From Canna indica (Eukaryota > Streptophyta > Magnoliopsida > Zingiberales > Cannaceae): DNA of 64,000 bases. Both the position numbers and the translations under genes were made by a program. The first letter of the stretch is position 1. Each line of letters starts with the position of its first letter. Under the pieces are notes generated by a model that was given only the letters and a program-made list of their open reading frames with translations, did no database searches and was not told the DNA's origin. This document shows, piece by piece, positions 1-9,091 of the stretch. The stretch is from the NCBI GenBank assembly GCA_034359265.1, contig CP136898.1:54983501-55047500 (forward strand). The letters run 5' to 3'.

Positions 1-1
1 A

Positions 2-1309
2 CGGAGCATTCGTTTGGAACCTCCTACTAGGCAGTGCTGCAATAGTTCTGATGAATCTGCTCTAGCATCGGATGCGATCCTTATTGATCAAGAAGGCATT
101 GATATTTCGGATGTCACCTTTTTTCCTCATCTTGGTAGTCCTAATAAAGGGCTGAGCAAGAACCCCTTGGTTGAGGAGGAATTAAATCATTCCGATGAGC
201 CTCGAGGGGAGATGCATTTTGTTCTGGGTTGTAGGGACAATGTGACAGTTCAGAATGATGGGCCTAGATCGTGGTCGTCCTTGTTTTCATCGAAGAATGT
301 CATTGTAGATTGCTCTTTACAGTTTGAAGAGCCTAAAGTGATAAATGGTGAATTCGTGGTTGATGTCTCGGATGAGGAATTATCGGATGGGATTGATTAT
401 TGGAAGTATGCTCTTGTTGGTCATTTTGTTGGGGCTAAGCCGTACTTCCCTACTGTCAAAGGAAAAGTCATTTCGATGTGGAATCCTGTAGGAGAATGTG
501 AGGCTTATTCTCTTCCTTTTGGCTTTTTTCTGTTCAAATTTGCTCAAGAGGACGATATGATGATTGCTCTAGGAGGGCCTTGGTTTATCCAAGGACAGTT
601 GATGGTTCTTAGACGATGGACTCTTGGAATGAAGATTGAGAAATTATCGTTGTCTGCTATCCCTATTTGGGTGAAGGTATATCATCTCCCCTTGGAATTC
701 TGGAACGCTTCTATTATTGGGAAAATCCTGAGTGGCATTGGTAGACCGTTGTACATGGATAAGCCTACCGCTTCCAAAAGCCGCATTGGGTATGCACGCA
801 TATCTGTTGAGATGGATGCTAGTACAAACCTCCTCGAAGATCTGGCCTTCACTATAAGAGGGGTGAAATACAATGTTAAGTTAGAATATGATTGGAAACC
901 AAAGAAGTGCGAAAGGTGCTCAACTTTTGGTCATGTAGAGGCCAAGTGTCCACTCTTAATCAAGAGGGTGACCTCTATTTGGGTTCCTAAACAGCCGAGG
1001 GGAAGGTCGGAGGAAATTTCCAACCAAACTGTGGATATGGATGAGAAAACTGAGTCGGGGAAAGTTTCCTTGATTCCTGAGACTATGACTAAGAAACCGG
1101 GGCTGGTATCGGTTAAGGGCAGCAATAGCATGGTTCCTTTAGATGTTAACAGAGGGTTCAGAACCCTTCATCATAGACAGTCAGCTGACCGACCAACTAG
1201 TATGGGCAGAAATCCAGATCTTTTTGTTCTGAGTCGTGCACATGTAACCTCAACAGATGGTCCTTCTAGAGCCAAGAGAGCTGATCCTTCAAGTTCTCAT
1301 AACACTTGA
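2..1309 (+). CDS. LINE copy 1 ORF1 protein (DUF4283 + CCHC zinc knuckle), 5' partial
   Basis: ORF1 proteins of plant LINEs bind element RNA and form the retrotransposition ribonucleoprotein. The frame is open to the window edge, so no true start is visible; the first possible TTG codon is at 14. Residues are counted from there. A DUF4283 region covers about 128-205 (YWKYALVGHFVGAKPYFP at its start, GGPWFIQGQ near the end), followed by a linker with IPIWVKVYHLPLEFW. A CX2CX4HX4C knuckle follows: C299, C302, H307, C312 (CERCSTFGHVEAKC). The last 100 residues are polar and low in conservation signals. The stop at 1307-1309 is probably premature, because an acidic tail continues in another frame to 1428. 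ORF2 starts 112 bases downstream. No intact function is expected in this dead element. Confidence 0.85.
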   Translation, partial: RSIRLEPPTRQCCNSSDESALASDAILIDQEGIDISDVTFFPHLGSPNKGLSKNPLVEEELNHSDEPRGEMHFVLGCRDNVTVQNDGPRSWSSLFSSKNVIVDCSLQFEEPKVINGEFVVDVSDEELSDGIDYWKYALVGHFVGAKPYFPTVKGKVISMWNPVGECEAYSLPFGFFLFKFAQEDDMMIALGGPWFIQGQLMVLRRWTLGMKIEKLSLSAIPIWVKVYHLPLEFWNASIIGKILSGIGRPLYMDKPTASKSRIGYARISVEMDASTNLLEDLAFTIRGVKYNVKLEYDWKPKKCERCSTFGHVEAKCPLLIKRVTSIWVPKQPRGRSEEISNQTVDMDEKTESGKVSLIPETMTKKPGLVSVKGSNSMVPLDVNRGFRTLHHRQSADRPTSMGRNPDLFVLSRAHVTSTDGPSRAKRADPSSSHNT

Positions 1310-1428
1310 AGGTCCTAGTCGCGGTTGAGGATGAAAATAGCGTTGATGATGCTAACTTTGTGGTAGAGGAAGGAATTGTGAGTGGTAAAAGGGGCCAAGC
1401 ACTCCCTCTGACAATCTGCCATGATTAA
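1303..1428 (+). pseudogene. Frameshifted C-terminal tail of ORF1, overlapping the ORF2 start
   Basis: In the frame shifted relative to ORF1, a stop-free stretch opens at 1303, exactly where ORF1 hits its TGA, and runs about 40 codons to a TAA at 1426-1428. It reads as an acidic tail (EDENSVDDANFVVEEG). I infer that one small indel near 1303-1309 moved the real tail out of frame. In the ancestor, ORF1 would then have ended at 1428 and overlapped the ORF2 ATG at 1421 by 8 bases (ATGATTAA). This is inference from frame continuity; a related intact copy would settle it. Confidence 0.5.
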
Positions 1429-1847
1429 TTTAGCATCATGGAATGTTCGAGGATTAAATTCCTCGACTCGCCGGTTGGCAGTTCGAAACAAGATAATGCT
1501 GAACAAGTTAAATTCTATTTGGCTTCTTGAAACAAAGGTGAGACAAGGTAAAGCTTCTCGAGTTATTCAGGACACAACAGGTGGTTGGAAGTATTATTTT
1601 AATCATGACTCAGCTTCAAACGGGAGGATATGCATTGCTTGGGACCACACAGTAGTTGACTATCAATTTTTGTTTGACTCTGATCAGATTATTTTTGGGA
1701 AAATTATAGTCCTCAATACGTCAGATACTTTCTTTTTTACTGCAGTTTATGGGAGGAATGAGGAGCAGAATAGGCGATGTCTATGGGAGCAACTCCAAAC
1801 GGTGCGTAATCAGGTGCATGGGCCTTGGCTTATTATGGGAGACTTAA
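1421..1847 (+). pseudogene. ORF2 endonuclease domain, N-terminal part
   Basis: The ATG at 1421 gives the typical plant LINE ORF2 start, MINLASWNVRGLN. In the exonuclease-endonuclease-phosphatase fold, N8 (WNVRGLN) and E37 (LLETKV) match the metal-binding Asn and Glu. The piece ends at GPWLIMGD; the next expected residues, F-N of the GDFN motif, are displaced by four extra bases (TTAA, 1844-1847) and lie in the next frame. Without that insertion the reading continues directly into NTVFNASEKVGG. Confidence 0.85.
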
Positions 1848-2366
1848 TTTAATACCGTTTTTAATGCATCAGAGAAGGTTGGGGGGCGTCACTTTCCTAC
1901 AAATGCTACCATTCAGATCTCTGATAATCTCCACACATTAGGTGTGTCTGATTTGAATTGGAAGGGGTGCCATTACACATGGTCAAATAGTCAGATTGGG
2001 GTTAATCGTATTATGTGCAAATTGGACAGAGTGGTTGTAAATTTTGACTGGATAACCACCTTCCCAGATAGTGAGGCTATTTTTCATAATCCTAGAGTTT
2101 CTGATCACTCTATGGCTGTCCTACATTATCAGAGGATCAAGCGGAGAAAGGGGCCTTTCAAATTCTTCAACCAGTGGATTTCCAGACCGGATTTTCTACA
2201 GGTGGTGCAGGCAGCTTGGTCTTCCACAGTTTCTTGTAGAGATGGGAGGAGACCCACTCCTATGTTCTCTCTTGTTCAGAAACTCAAATTTACAAAGACC
2301 GCATTGAAGAAGTGGGCTTTTGAGAATCATATCCGTGAGATAATTGAAAAAAAAGAATCTACTTGA
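1848..2366 (+). pseudogene. ORF2 endonuclease domain, C-terminal part and linker start
   Basis: In this frame the sequence resumes at 1848 with F-N-T-V-F, completing the GDFN motif, and continues with YTWSN (about 1974-1988) and the SDH catalytic motif near 2100-2108. A basic linker follows (RIKRRKGPFKFFNQW). The frame ends at a TGA (2364-2366) just after the A8 run at 2347-2354, where one base has been lost or gained. The linker continues in the next frame. Confidence 0.82.
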
Positions 2367-2901
2367 GTGTCTTGATGTAATTCAAAGTAGAATCCAGAAC
2401 AACACAACTGATGAGGGCCTACACATTCAAGAAAAAGAACTGAGAGGAAAGTTACAAGATTACTTAGATGTGGAGGAGGCCTCTATGAGACAAAAATCTA
2501 GAGTCCAATGGTTGAATCTAGGTGATTCGAATACAACCTATTTCTATAGGGTTTTCAAGCAGCGGTGTAATGCAAATGCAATCCATTCTGTACAGAATGA
2601 ATTTGGCCAGCGTGTTTATGGTGAGCAAGCTGAGTAGGAGGCGATCAATTACTTCAATAGTATTTTTAATGCCCCCCAAGAGGAGGTGAATTTCTCTATC
2701 CTACAGACTCATAGGCAGCTCAAGCAGGACAGCATTGAGTTATTGGCTAGACAAATTTCAAACCATGAAATATATGAGGCTATTCATGCGTCTCCGAATG
2801 ATAAAGCTCCAAGTATTGATGGATTTACTAAGGAGTTTTTCACGTCCACTTGGGGCATCACGGGGACGGCAGTTACGGAAGCCATACAAAAGTTTTTTTA
2901 A
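2344..2901 (+). pseudogene. ORF2 linker and start of RT domain, with internal TAG
   Basis: After the A8 slip the frame continues as a helical linker with the SRVQWLNLGDSNTTYFYR signature that precedes RT in plant LINEs. An in-frame TAG at 2635-2637 interrupts it; the same frame then continues with EAINYFNSIF, and the RT entry motif SPNDKAPSIDGFTKEFF lies at about 2790-2840. The frame ends at the T7 run (2893-2899), a second homopolymer slip. Confidence 0.82.
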
Positions 2902-3216
2902 GTCCAGGAAGCTCTTGAGAGAGATTAACATCACCTCTATTACATTGGTCCCTAAGAAGAGGAGGCCTGAAACCTTTGCAGATTATAGGCCCATCTCAGT
3001 CTGCAAGATGATTTACAGGTTTATCTCCAAGATACTTGCTAATCGACTTCAAAAGGTCCTTGAGGGTTTCATTGGACCAAACCAACATGCCTTCTTGAAG
3101 GGGCGGCTCATCCATGAGAATATAGCCTTATGTCATGAGCTGATGACTGGATATCACTTGGACCATGGTCCCTCACGTATGGCAATCAAGATTGATCTCC
3201 ATAAAGCCTACGATAG
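2899..3216 (+). pseudogene. ORF2 RT domain, fingers and palm motif A
   Basis: This part carries ITLVPKK, then ADYRPISVCKMIYRFISKIL (RT motifs 1-2), QHAFLKGRLI, and motif A IKIDLHKAYD with the first catalytic Asp. Directly after KAYDR the sequence jumps to what should be the GDPMSPYLF region, here read as GCPMAPYLF from 3217 in another frame. Most of motif B and about 60 preceding codons are therefore missing. The size is estimated from the usual spacing in plant LINE RTs. Confidence 0.82.
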
Positions 3217-4119
3217 GGATGTCCTATGGCCCCTTACCTGTTCATCCTCGTGATGCAGTACTTCTCTGATCTGTTGGATAATAAAGTCATTGAGGGTTGC
3301 TTCTCTCCCCACCCCAAATGTTGGGATCCGCTTGTCACTCACCTCATGTTTGCGGATGACCTATTCATCTTCTCTAGAGCAGATTCTTCTTCAGCTACCG
3401 CTATTCGTGACTGCCTGGCACATTTTCATCAATTTTTAGGGCTCCGTACTAGCAATCATAAATCTCATCTGTATATCTCGGGTGCTTCTTCCGATATGAG
3501 GTTCTCTATTGCTGATATTCTGTGCATGCCATTTGGGTCGCTACCTGTTCGATACTTGGGGGTCCCTCTATTATCAACTAGACCTTCTTTCCATGACTGC
3601 AAATCTCTACTTGACAGTATTGAAGCTAACATAAATGGATGGACTAGCAAGTGTCTCTCTTATGCTGGGCGATTGGAGCTGATTAAGTCAGTGCTGATGG
3701 GGAAACTACTATTCTGGTGCTCCTCTTTCTCACTACCTCAACAAGTTGTTATCCGTATTGAGCAGCTTCTTGCTCGTTTCATTTGGTCTGACAGAACTCA
3801 AAAATGTAACCATCGGATTGCTTGGCTTTCGGTATGTAAACCAAAGGAAAAAGGCGGTCTTGGCTTGAGAAATATTAGGAAGCTTAACCAAGCATGCTTA
3901 ATGAGATATGTGTGGGCCATTTCTTCCAAGAACGATTCTCTCTGGGTAAGATGGATGCATAGTAATTTCTTGAGGTCGGACTCTATTTGGACTCGTCGCA
4001 CACCAGCTGTGATTTCATGGGTGACGCGGAGTATTTTTAATGTGAGGCACCTAGCACAGCCTCACATCACACACAAGATTGGGAATGGAAGATCCACAAT
4101 GTTATGGCATGAACCTTGA
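3217..4119 (+). pseudogene. ORF2 RT domain, palm motif C to connection region
   Basis: The piece begins within motif B (PMAPYLFILVMQYFS) and holds motif C as FADD (LMFADDLFIF), the second catalytic Asp pair, then NHKSHLYIS and VRYLGVPLLS (motifs D and E). The thumb and connection follow with LSYAGRLELIKSVL, LLARFIWS, KEKGGLGLRNI, and LMRYVWAISSKNDSLWVRW. It ends at TGA 4117-4119; the aligned residue in LINE copy 2 (LDPWIPDY) is Trp, so this is TGG changed to TGA. Confidence 0.87.
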
Positions 4120-4843
4120 CATCCGGATGGCATTCTTATTCATATTGTGGAGCAGTATCCATATAGCATCCCTGTATCCTCTAGGGACAAAGTAGCTCTG
4201 CTCAAACATTCAGGTGGATGGGACATAATTCGTTATCAGCACTCTTGCCTCTTTGAGGCCTGGCAGCGGCTCCATCACGTTCATACCTTGGACTATCATA
4301 GCGATGACTCTATCCTTTGGAGCGCTTCCCCCTCCGGGAAGTTCACTCTCAAATCCGCATATGACACTTTGGTCTGCACTGAACCAAACGTTGATTGGCA
4401 TGAATTGGTCTAGTTTAAGAATCACATTCCTCGGTACTCATTTATCTCTTGGCTAGCCTTTTGGAATAGACTTTCTACCTTTGATCGTATGCATGCTTGG
4501 GGTCGGCAAGGCCCAAATATGTGCTATCTTTGTCAGAATGCTTGTGAGAGTTTGAATCATATCTTTTTTTATTGTGATTACACACATAAAGTCTGGGAGG
4601 AGGTGCTAAAAGGGTGCAACCTGAGGCCTCACAGAAACACATGGTTTGATTATCGGACTTGGTTTCTCCACCACTTTAAGGGATCCTCTGAGGCTAGAAA
4701 ACATAGGAAACTCTCACTCACCACTTCGATATACCACATCTGGACTAAACGGAATCGCAGAATGCATGATGAGCAGAAGAGGACTTGGGAGCTCCTAGTT
4801 GGCGCAATCACTCATGATATTCAGAGTAAAAGAAGACGTGTTC
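4120..4843 (+). pseudogene. ORF2 C-terminal region with zf-RVT domain
   Basis: The same frame continues past TGA 4117 and a second stop, TAG 4411-4413. That stop again replaces a Trp (WHELV then FKNHIPRYSF here; WHHLVWFKGRIPRYSF in LINE copy 2). The zf-RVT zinc motif is CYLCQNACESLNHIFFYCDY (about 4525-4585), matching CCFCGVDESIEHLFFHC in copy 2. The tail is basic (KHRKLSLTTSIYHIWTKRNRR). No stop is met before the poly(C) tract, so the frame runs as far as 5247 through the 3' UTR remnant and into satellite. That extension is a chance fusion. Confidence 0.85.
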
Positions 4844-4980
4844 TCCCCCCCCCCCCACTCCTCCCCACCGCCAACAGTCCGATTGACTCACGATTATTAC
4901 CTGAGAATCCACGATTATTAATTTGTTTTGGATATTGCCTTTCCCGGGCTGTGGGACCTATTGCTTATTGCATATTTTTA
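4844..4980 (+). other. LINE copy 1 3' remnant: C12 tract and 3' UTR fragment up to the satellite border
   Basis: A run of twelve C (4845-4856) is followed by C-rich sequence, then an AT-rich stretch with two ACGATTATTA copies (about 4890-4920). CCCGGGCTGTGGG (4943-4955) also occurs in the 3' UTRs of LINE copies 2 and 3. The first satellite-like sequence (TTTCGGAACCGAGTTC) starts at about 4984. There is no poly(A) tail, so the natural LINE end is missing. Confidence 0.6.
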
Positions 4981-5407
4981 TTCTTTCGGAACCGAGTTCT
5001 CAACTTTCGTAATCGAGTTCCCTATTTTTGTAACCATGTTTTCAACTTTCGGAACAAAGTTCCCAACCTTCGGAACCAAATTCCCAACTTTCATAAACAA
5101 GTTCCCAACTTTTGGAACCATGTTTCGATCTTTCTGATCCAAATTCCCAACTTTCCGAACAATGTTTCTAACCTTAGCAACCAAGATCCGAACTTTCAAA
5201 ACCATGATCCAAACTTTCGAAACCAAGTTCCCAACTTTCATAACTAAGTTTCCAACTTTCGGAACCAAATTCCCAACTTTTGGAACCAAGTTTCAAACTT
5301 TCAGAACCATATTTCGATCTTTCCGAACCAAATTGCCAACTTTTTGAAGAAAGTTTCAAACTTTCGAAACCAAGTTCCCATCTTTCGTAACCAAGTTGCC
5401 AACTTTC

Positions 5408-5533
5408 GGAACCAAGTTCCCAACTTTCGTAACCAATTTCCCTACTTTCGGAAGTAATTTCCCAACTTTCGGAACCAAGTTCCCAACTTTTGTAACCAAT
5501 TTCCCTACTTTCGGAAGTAATTTCCCAACTTTC
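5408..5533. repeat. Tandem pair of 63-bp (3 x 21) units inside zone A
   Basis: Bases 5408-5470 and 5471-5533 are the same three monomers repeated once, with one visible difference (TTTCGTAACC versus TTTTGTAACC). Each holds the unusual monomer with GGAAGTAATTTCCC. It is a small local duplication in whole monomers. Confidence 0.9.
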
Positions 5534-7353
5534 GGAACAAATTTTCCAACCTTTGGAATCAAGTGTCCAACTTTCAGAACCATGTTTCGATCTTTTCGAT
5601 CCAAATTCCCAACTTTCGGAACCAAGTTTTCAAATTTTGGAACCAAGTTCCTGACTTTCAGAACCAAGAACTTAACTTTCGAAACCAAGTTCCAAACTTT
5701 TTGAACCATGTTGCCAAATTCTGAATTTTCTAAACCTAGTTCCCAACTATCAAAATCAAGTTCGGAACTTTCAGAACCAAAATCACAACTTTCGAAACCA
5801 AGTTTCGAACATTGTGATCCAAGATCCCAACTTTTCGAATCTAGTTACCAACTTTCATAATCATGTTCCCAGCTTTCAAAAATAAGTTTCCAATATTTGG
5901 AATCAAGTTTCGTACTTTCAGATCCATTTTTGGATGATTCCAAACCAAATTTCCTACTTTCAGAACAAAGTTTTCACCTTTCAGAACCAAGTTCCCATCT
6001 TTCGAAACCAATATCCGAACTTTCAGACCAAGATCCGAGCTTTCGGAACCAATTTCCCAACTAGCGAAATCGAGTTACCAACTTTTGAAACCGAGTTCCC
6101 AATTTACGGAACCGAGTTCCCAACTTTCGGAATCGAGATCTCATCTTTTGGAACCGAGTTCCCAACTTTTGGAACCGAGTTCCCAGCTTTTGGAACCGAG
6201 TTCCCAACTTTCGGAACAAAGTTCCTAACTTTCAGAACCAAATTCCCAACTTTTAGAACAAAGTTCCCTACTTTTGGAACCATGCTCCCAACTTTCGGAA
6301 CAAAGTTCCCAACCTTCGGAACCAAGTTTCCAACTTTGTAACCAAGTTCCCTATGTTTCGATCTTTCTGATCCAAATTCCCAACTTTTCGAACAAACTTT
6401 CTAACTTTAAGAATCAAGTTCCAATCTTTTGGAATCAAGATCTAAACTTTCGGAACCAAGTTCCCAACTTTCGGAACCATATTTCGATCTTTTCAAATCA
6501 AATTCATAACTTTCTGAATCAAATTTCCATCTTTCGGAAAAAAGTTCATATCCTTCGGAACCAAGATACGAACTTTCGTAACCAAGTTGCCAATTTTCGG
6601 AATCAAGTTTTTAACTTTTGGAACTAAGTTTCCAACTTTCGAAACCAAGCTCCCAACTTTCGAACTTTTCGAACCAAGTTCTCAACTTTCGGAACCAAGT
6701 TTTCCCGACTTTCGGAACCAAGTTTTCCCGACTTTCGGAACCAAGTTCCCGACTTTCGAAACCATGAACTCAACTTTCGAAAGCAAGTTTCCAACTTTCG
6801 GAATAAAGTTCCCAACTTTTGGAACAAAGTTCCAATCTTTCGGAACCAAGATCTGAATTTTCGGAACCAAGATCCGAATTTTTGGAACCAAGTTCCCAAC
6901 TTTCAGAACCATGTTTCAATCTTTCCAAATCAAATTCCCAACTTTCCGAACAATGTTTCCAACTTTCGGAACCAAGTTCCCAACTTCTGGAACCAAGTTC
7001 CAAACTTTCGGAACCATATTTCGATCTTTCCGAATCAAATTCTCAACTTTCCGAACACGTTTTCCATCTTTTGGAATCAAGTTCCCATCTTTCGGAACCA
7101 AGATACGAACTTTCGTAACCAAGTTGTCAATTCTCGGAATCAAGTTTTCAACTTTCGGAATCAAGTTTTCAACTTTCGAAACCAAGTTTCCAACTTTCAG
7201 AACTATGCTCCCAACTTTCAGAACCAAGTTTCGAACTTTCGAAACCAAGTTCCAAACTTTCGGAACTAAGTTCCCGACTTTCGAAACCAAGAACTCAACT
7301 TTTGAAACCAAGTTCCCAACATTTCGAACCAACTTGCCAACTTTTTGAACCAA

Positions 7354-7367
7354 GTTTCGAATTTTCT
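7354..7367. repeat. Left target-site duplication of LINE copy 2
   Basis: GTTTCGAATTTTCT here is repeated perfectly at 9108-9121, directly after the poly(A) tail. The duplication may extend two bases left (AA, 7352-7353), which cannot be told apart from tail A residues. Confidence 0.95.
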
Positions 7368-8726
7368 AAGCAACTTACATATAATGACTGCCTTCCGCTT
7401 ATTGCGAGTATCCAGAGCCGCGTCCATTCTTGGAAGGCTAAGCACCTATCTTACATGGGTAGATTGGCACACATCAAATCTGTTCTTCAGGGTAAGATTA
7501 CCTACTGGTGCGCCGCTTACAAGCTTCCTCAGAAAGTCACGTCTCGCATTGAACATCTTCTAGCTAGATTCCTATGGAGCGGTGATGATAAAAAGAGCAT
7601 CCATAAAGTTTCATGGGATGATAATTGCCAACCACATCAAAATGGTGGACTTGGGCTTCATCGACTCTCTCACCTTAATATTGCATATCTCATGAGGTAT
7701 ATTTGGGCAATTGCTTCAAAGAAAGACTCACTTTGGATTCGTTGGATCAACTCTAAATACCTCACCAACGACTCTATATGGTCTGTCAAACGGCCATGGG
7801 CCTGCTCTTGGTGTTTTCGTAGCATTCTTTTTGCACGTGATTATGCAAATAAACTGGTAGAGTACCGCATTGGTGATGGTACGAACACCTTCCTCTGGCT
7901 TGATCCTTGGATTCCTGATTACCTTCTTATTGACAAGATGAACAACCATATCCCGACCCGCCTCTACTCGAGTAGGACAGCCAGGGTCTCTTCCATTTGG
8001 CAGCAAAATACTTGGCGTCTGGGCAATCTTGCACATGAGCTTGATCTGCTTAGTGCTTGGGATTCTATTGGCACTATTATCACTAGTTCGAATGAAGATC
8101 AGATCATTTGGAAGCCGTCTGGTGACGGTTTATTCAGTATTGCATCAGCTTGCAGTGGCATCTCCCCCGCTAATCCCATGGTTACTTGGCATCATCTTGT
8201 TTGGTTCAAAGGAAGGATCCCAAGGTACTCTTTTGTATTATGGCTTGCTCTCTTACGGAGATTACCAACTCTTGATCGACTTTCACATTGGGGAATTACT
8301 CATTCTACTAGCTGTTGTTTTTGCGGTGTGGATGAATCCATTGAACACCTATTCTTTCACTGCTCCTTCTCAACTATCATTTGGCGTAAGGTTCTAGATC
8401 GTTGCCTTTTGGCGAACTCTTTGCATCATTGGGATGATCAACTCAGATGGTGGGAAGACGTCATGAGTGGAGACTCATTCATTTGCTATATTAGGCGTAT
8501 TGCACTCACTGCTTCAATTTACTTCATTTGGCCTGAGCGGAATGACCGTATTTTTTCTCATGTATCCTCTTCACCTACTAGTGTGCTTAGCAGTGTTATC
8601 ACAATAGTTAAAAGCAAAATTATTCAGAGATATGGAACCAAGCCTATCACCGACACTCCGAGGAACAAAGCTATTGCAGAACGGTGGAGCGTTCAAGTCC
8701 ATTTCACTCATGTCCGTCAAGATTAG
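7368..8726 (+). pseudogene. LINE copy 2 ORF2 C-terminal fragment (RT thumb/connection + zf-RVT)
   Basis: The fragment starts within the RT domain after the catalytic motifs (YNDCLPLIASIQSRVHSW), so it has no polymerase active site and no endonuclease. It continues with LSYMGRLAHIKSVLQGK, LLARFLWSGDD, NGGLGLHRLSHLNIAYLMRYIW, FLWLDPWIP, and a zf-RVT motif CCFCGVDESIEHLFFHC (about 8312-8362). It ends at TAG 8724-8726 with no internal stop over about 450 codons. The frame is also open upstream into satellite to 7302, giving a 474-codon satellite-LINE fusion frame. The first in-frame ATG lies inside the LINE (SYMGRL, near 7455), so no coding start is evident. It is not expected to make a working protein. 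Confidence 0.9.
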
Positions 8727-9091
8727 TGTTTTACTATAGGGGCTTTATTCCTTGGCCCGAGGTGTGGGTATATCATGTCCTGCATTGCTTGTTCTCTCGT
8801 GATACACAGCTTTTGCATGTGAGCTTCTATTACTTGGCCCGAGTTGTGGGTAATCCGTGTGATGCATTGTTTTGCGTTTCCTAAATCGTGCTTGACCCGG
8901 GCTGTGGGTTTTTTTTATTTGTTCCTCTTCTCCTAAGGTTTTGGCTACTACCTTACTGATGGCAATGCCGAAGGTGAGGGGTGTGGTCTTTTCCCTTGGG
9001 GGATGAGAAGCTCTACCATTCCTTAATGGTAGTCGTGTATGAACTCTATTGTATCTTTTATGAATTAATATATTTCCTTTTGCCTTGTTGC
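8727..9091 (+). other. LINE copy 2 3' UTR with triple GGCCCGAG-type motif
   Basis: The 365-base untranslated region holds three spaced copies of a motif GGCCCGAG-N-TGTGGGTA: near 8754-8770, 8836-8852 and 8894-8910 (the last as GACCCGGGCTGTGGGT). The same three occur in LINE copy 3 and one survives in copy 1. After them come TTTTGGCTACTACC, a G-rich stretch, the hairpin at 9013-9032 and the tail. No open frame of note. Confidence 0.85.
9013..9032 (+). promoter_or_regulatory. LINE 3' UTR hairpin (copy 2)
   Basis: CTACCATT (9013-9020), loop CCTT, AATGGTAG (9025-9032): a perfect 8-bp stem 59 bases before the poly(A). LINE copy 3 keeps the same stem with a longer loop (16790-16811). A 3' hairpin recognised by the reverse transcriptase is known for several LINEs; that role here is inference. 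Confidence 0.7.

Larger units (their letters stand above)
1421..4843 (+). pseudogene. LINE copy 1 ORF2 (endonuclease / reverse transcriptase / zf-RVT), multiply broken
   Basis: ORF2 encodes the enzyme that nicks target DNA and copies element RNA into it. Domain order is intact: EN (1421 to about 2130), linker (about 2130-2750), RT (about 2750-3700), thumb and connection, then zf-RVT (about 4370-4620). The breaks are: a 4-base insertion at 1844-1847; a slip in an A8 run at 2347-2354; TAG at 2635; a slip in a T7 run at 2893-2899; a deletion of roughly 60 codons near 3214-3217 that removes RT motif B; TGA at 4117; and TAG at 4411. The last two replace Trp, as shown by the aligned residues of LINE copy 2. 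The frame then runs into the poly(C) tract and on into satellite. Confidence 0.9.
1..4980 (+). mobile_element. LINE copy 1 (plant L1-clade non-LTR retrotransposon), decayed, 5' end outside window
   Basis: The two-ORF layout is that of a plant L1-type LINE: an RNA-binding ORF1 (DUF4283 and a CCHC knuckle), followed by ORF2 with endonuclease, reverse transcriptase and a C-terminal zf-RVT zinc motif. ORF1 is open to base 2, so the 5' end lies outside the window. ORF2 carries at least three frameshifts, one internal deletion and three in-frame stops, so the element is dead. The 3' UTR is recognisable by a CCCGGGCTGTGGG motif at 4943-4955, also found in LINE copies 2 and 3. It stops at the satellite border near 4980 with no poly(A) tail or target duplication, so the tail was probably lost when the array edge formed. 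Family assignment is firm; the exact 3' border is good to about 10 bases. Confidence 0.92.
4981..7367. repeat. Satellite zone A: diverged left edge of the array
   Basis: Monomers here are more variable than elsewhere, and HOR landmarks occur only in altered form. The segment around 5700-6050 is collinear with an HOR part seen later: a gap-like stretch near GAATTTTCTAAACCTAG, CATGTTCCCAGCTTTC near 5864, the GATCCATTTTTGGATG region near 5920-5940, and GGACCAAGATCCGAGCTTTC near 6025. The zone therefore derives from an old HOR copy rather than from unorganised monomers. LINE copy 2 ends the zone on the right. Confidence 0.8.

Noticed and set aside
1315..1506. Minus-strand open frames across LINE copy 1 (for example 1315-1506, 3465-3650, 7728-8036)
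   Set aside because: They are short, lack family features and lie opposite clear LINE coding sequence.
4845..4856. C12 tract as a LINE tail or transposon end
   Set aside because: It lies upstream of the recognisable 3' UTR motif and has no duplication around it; it is a simple homopolymer.
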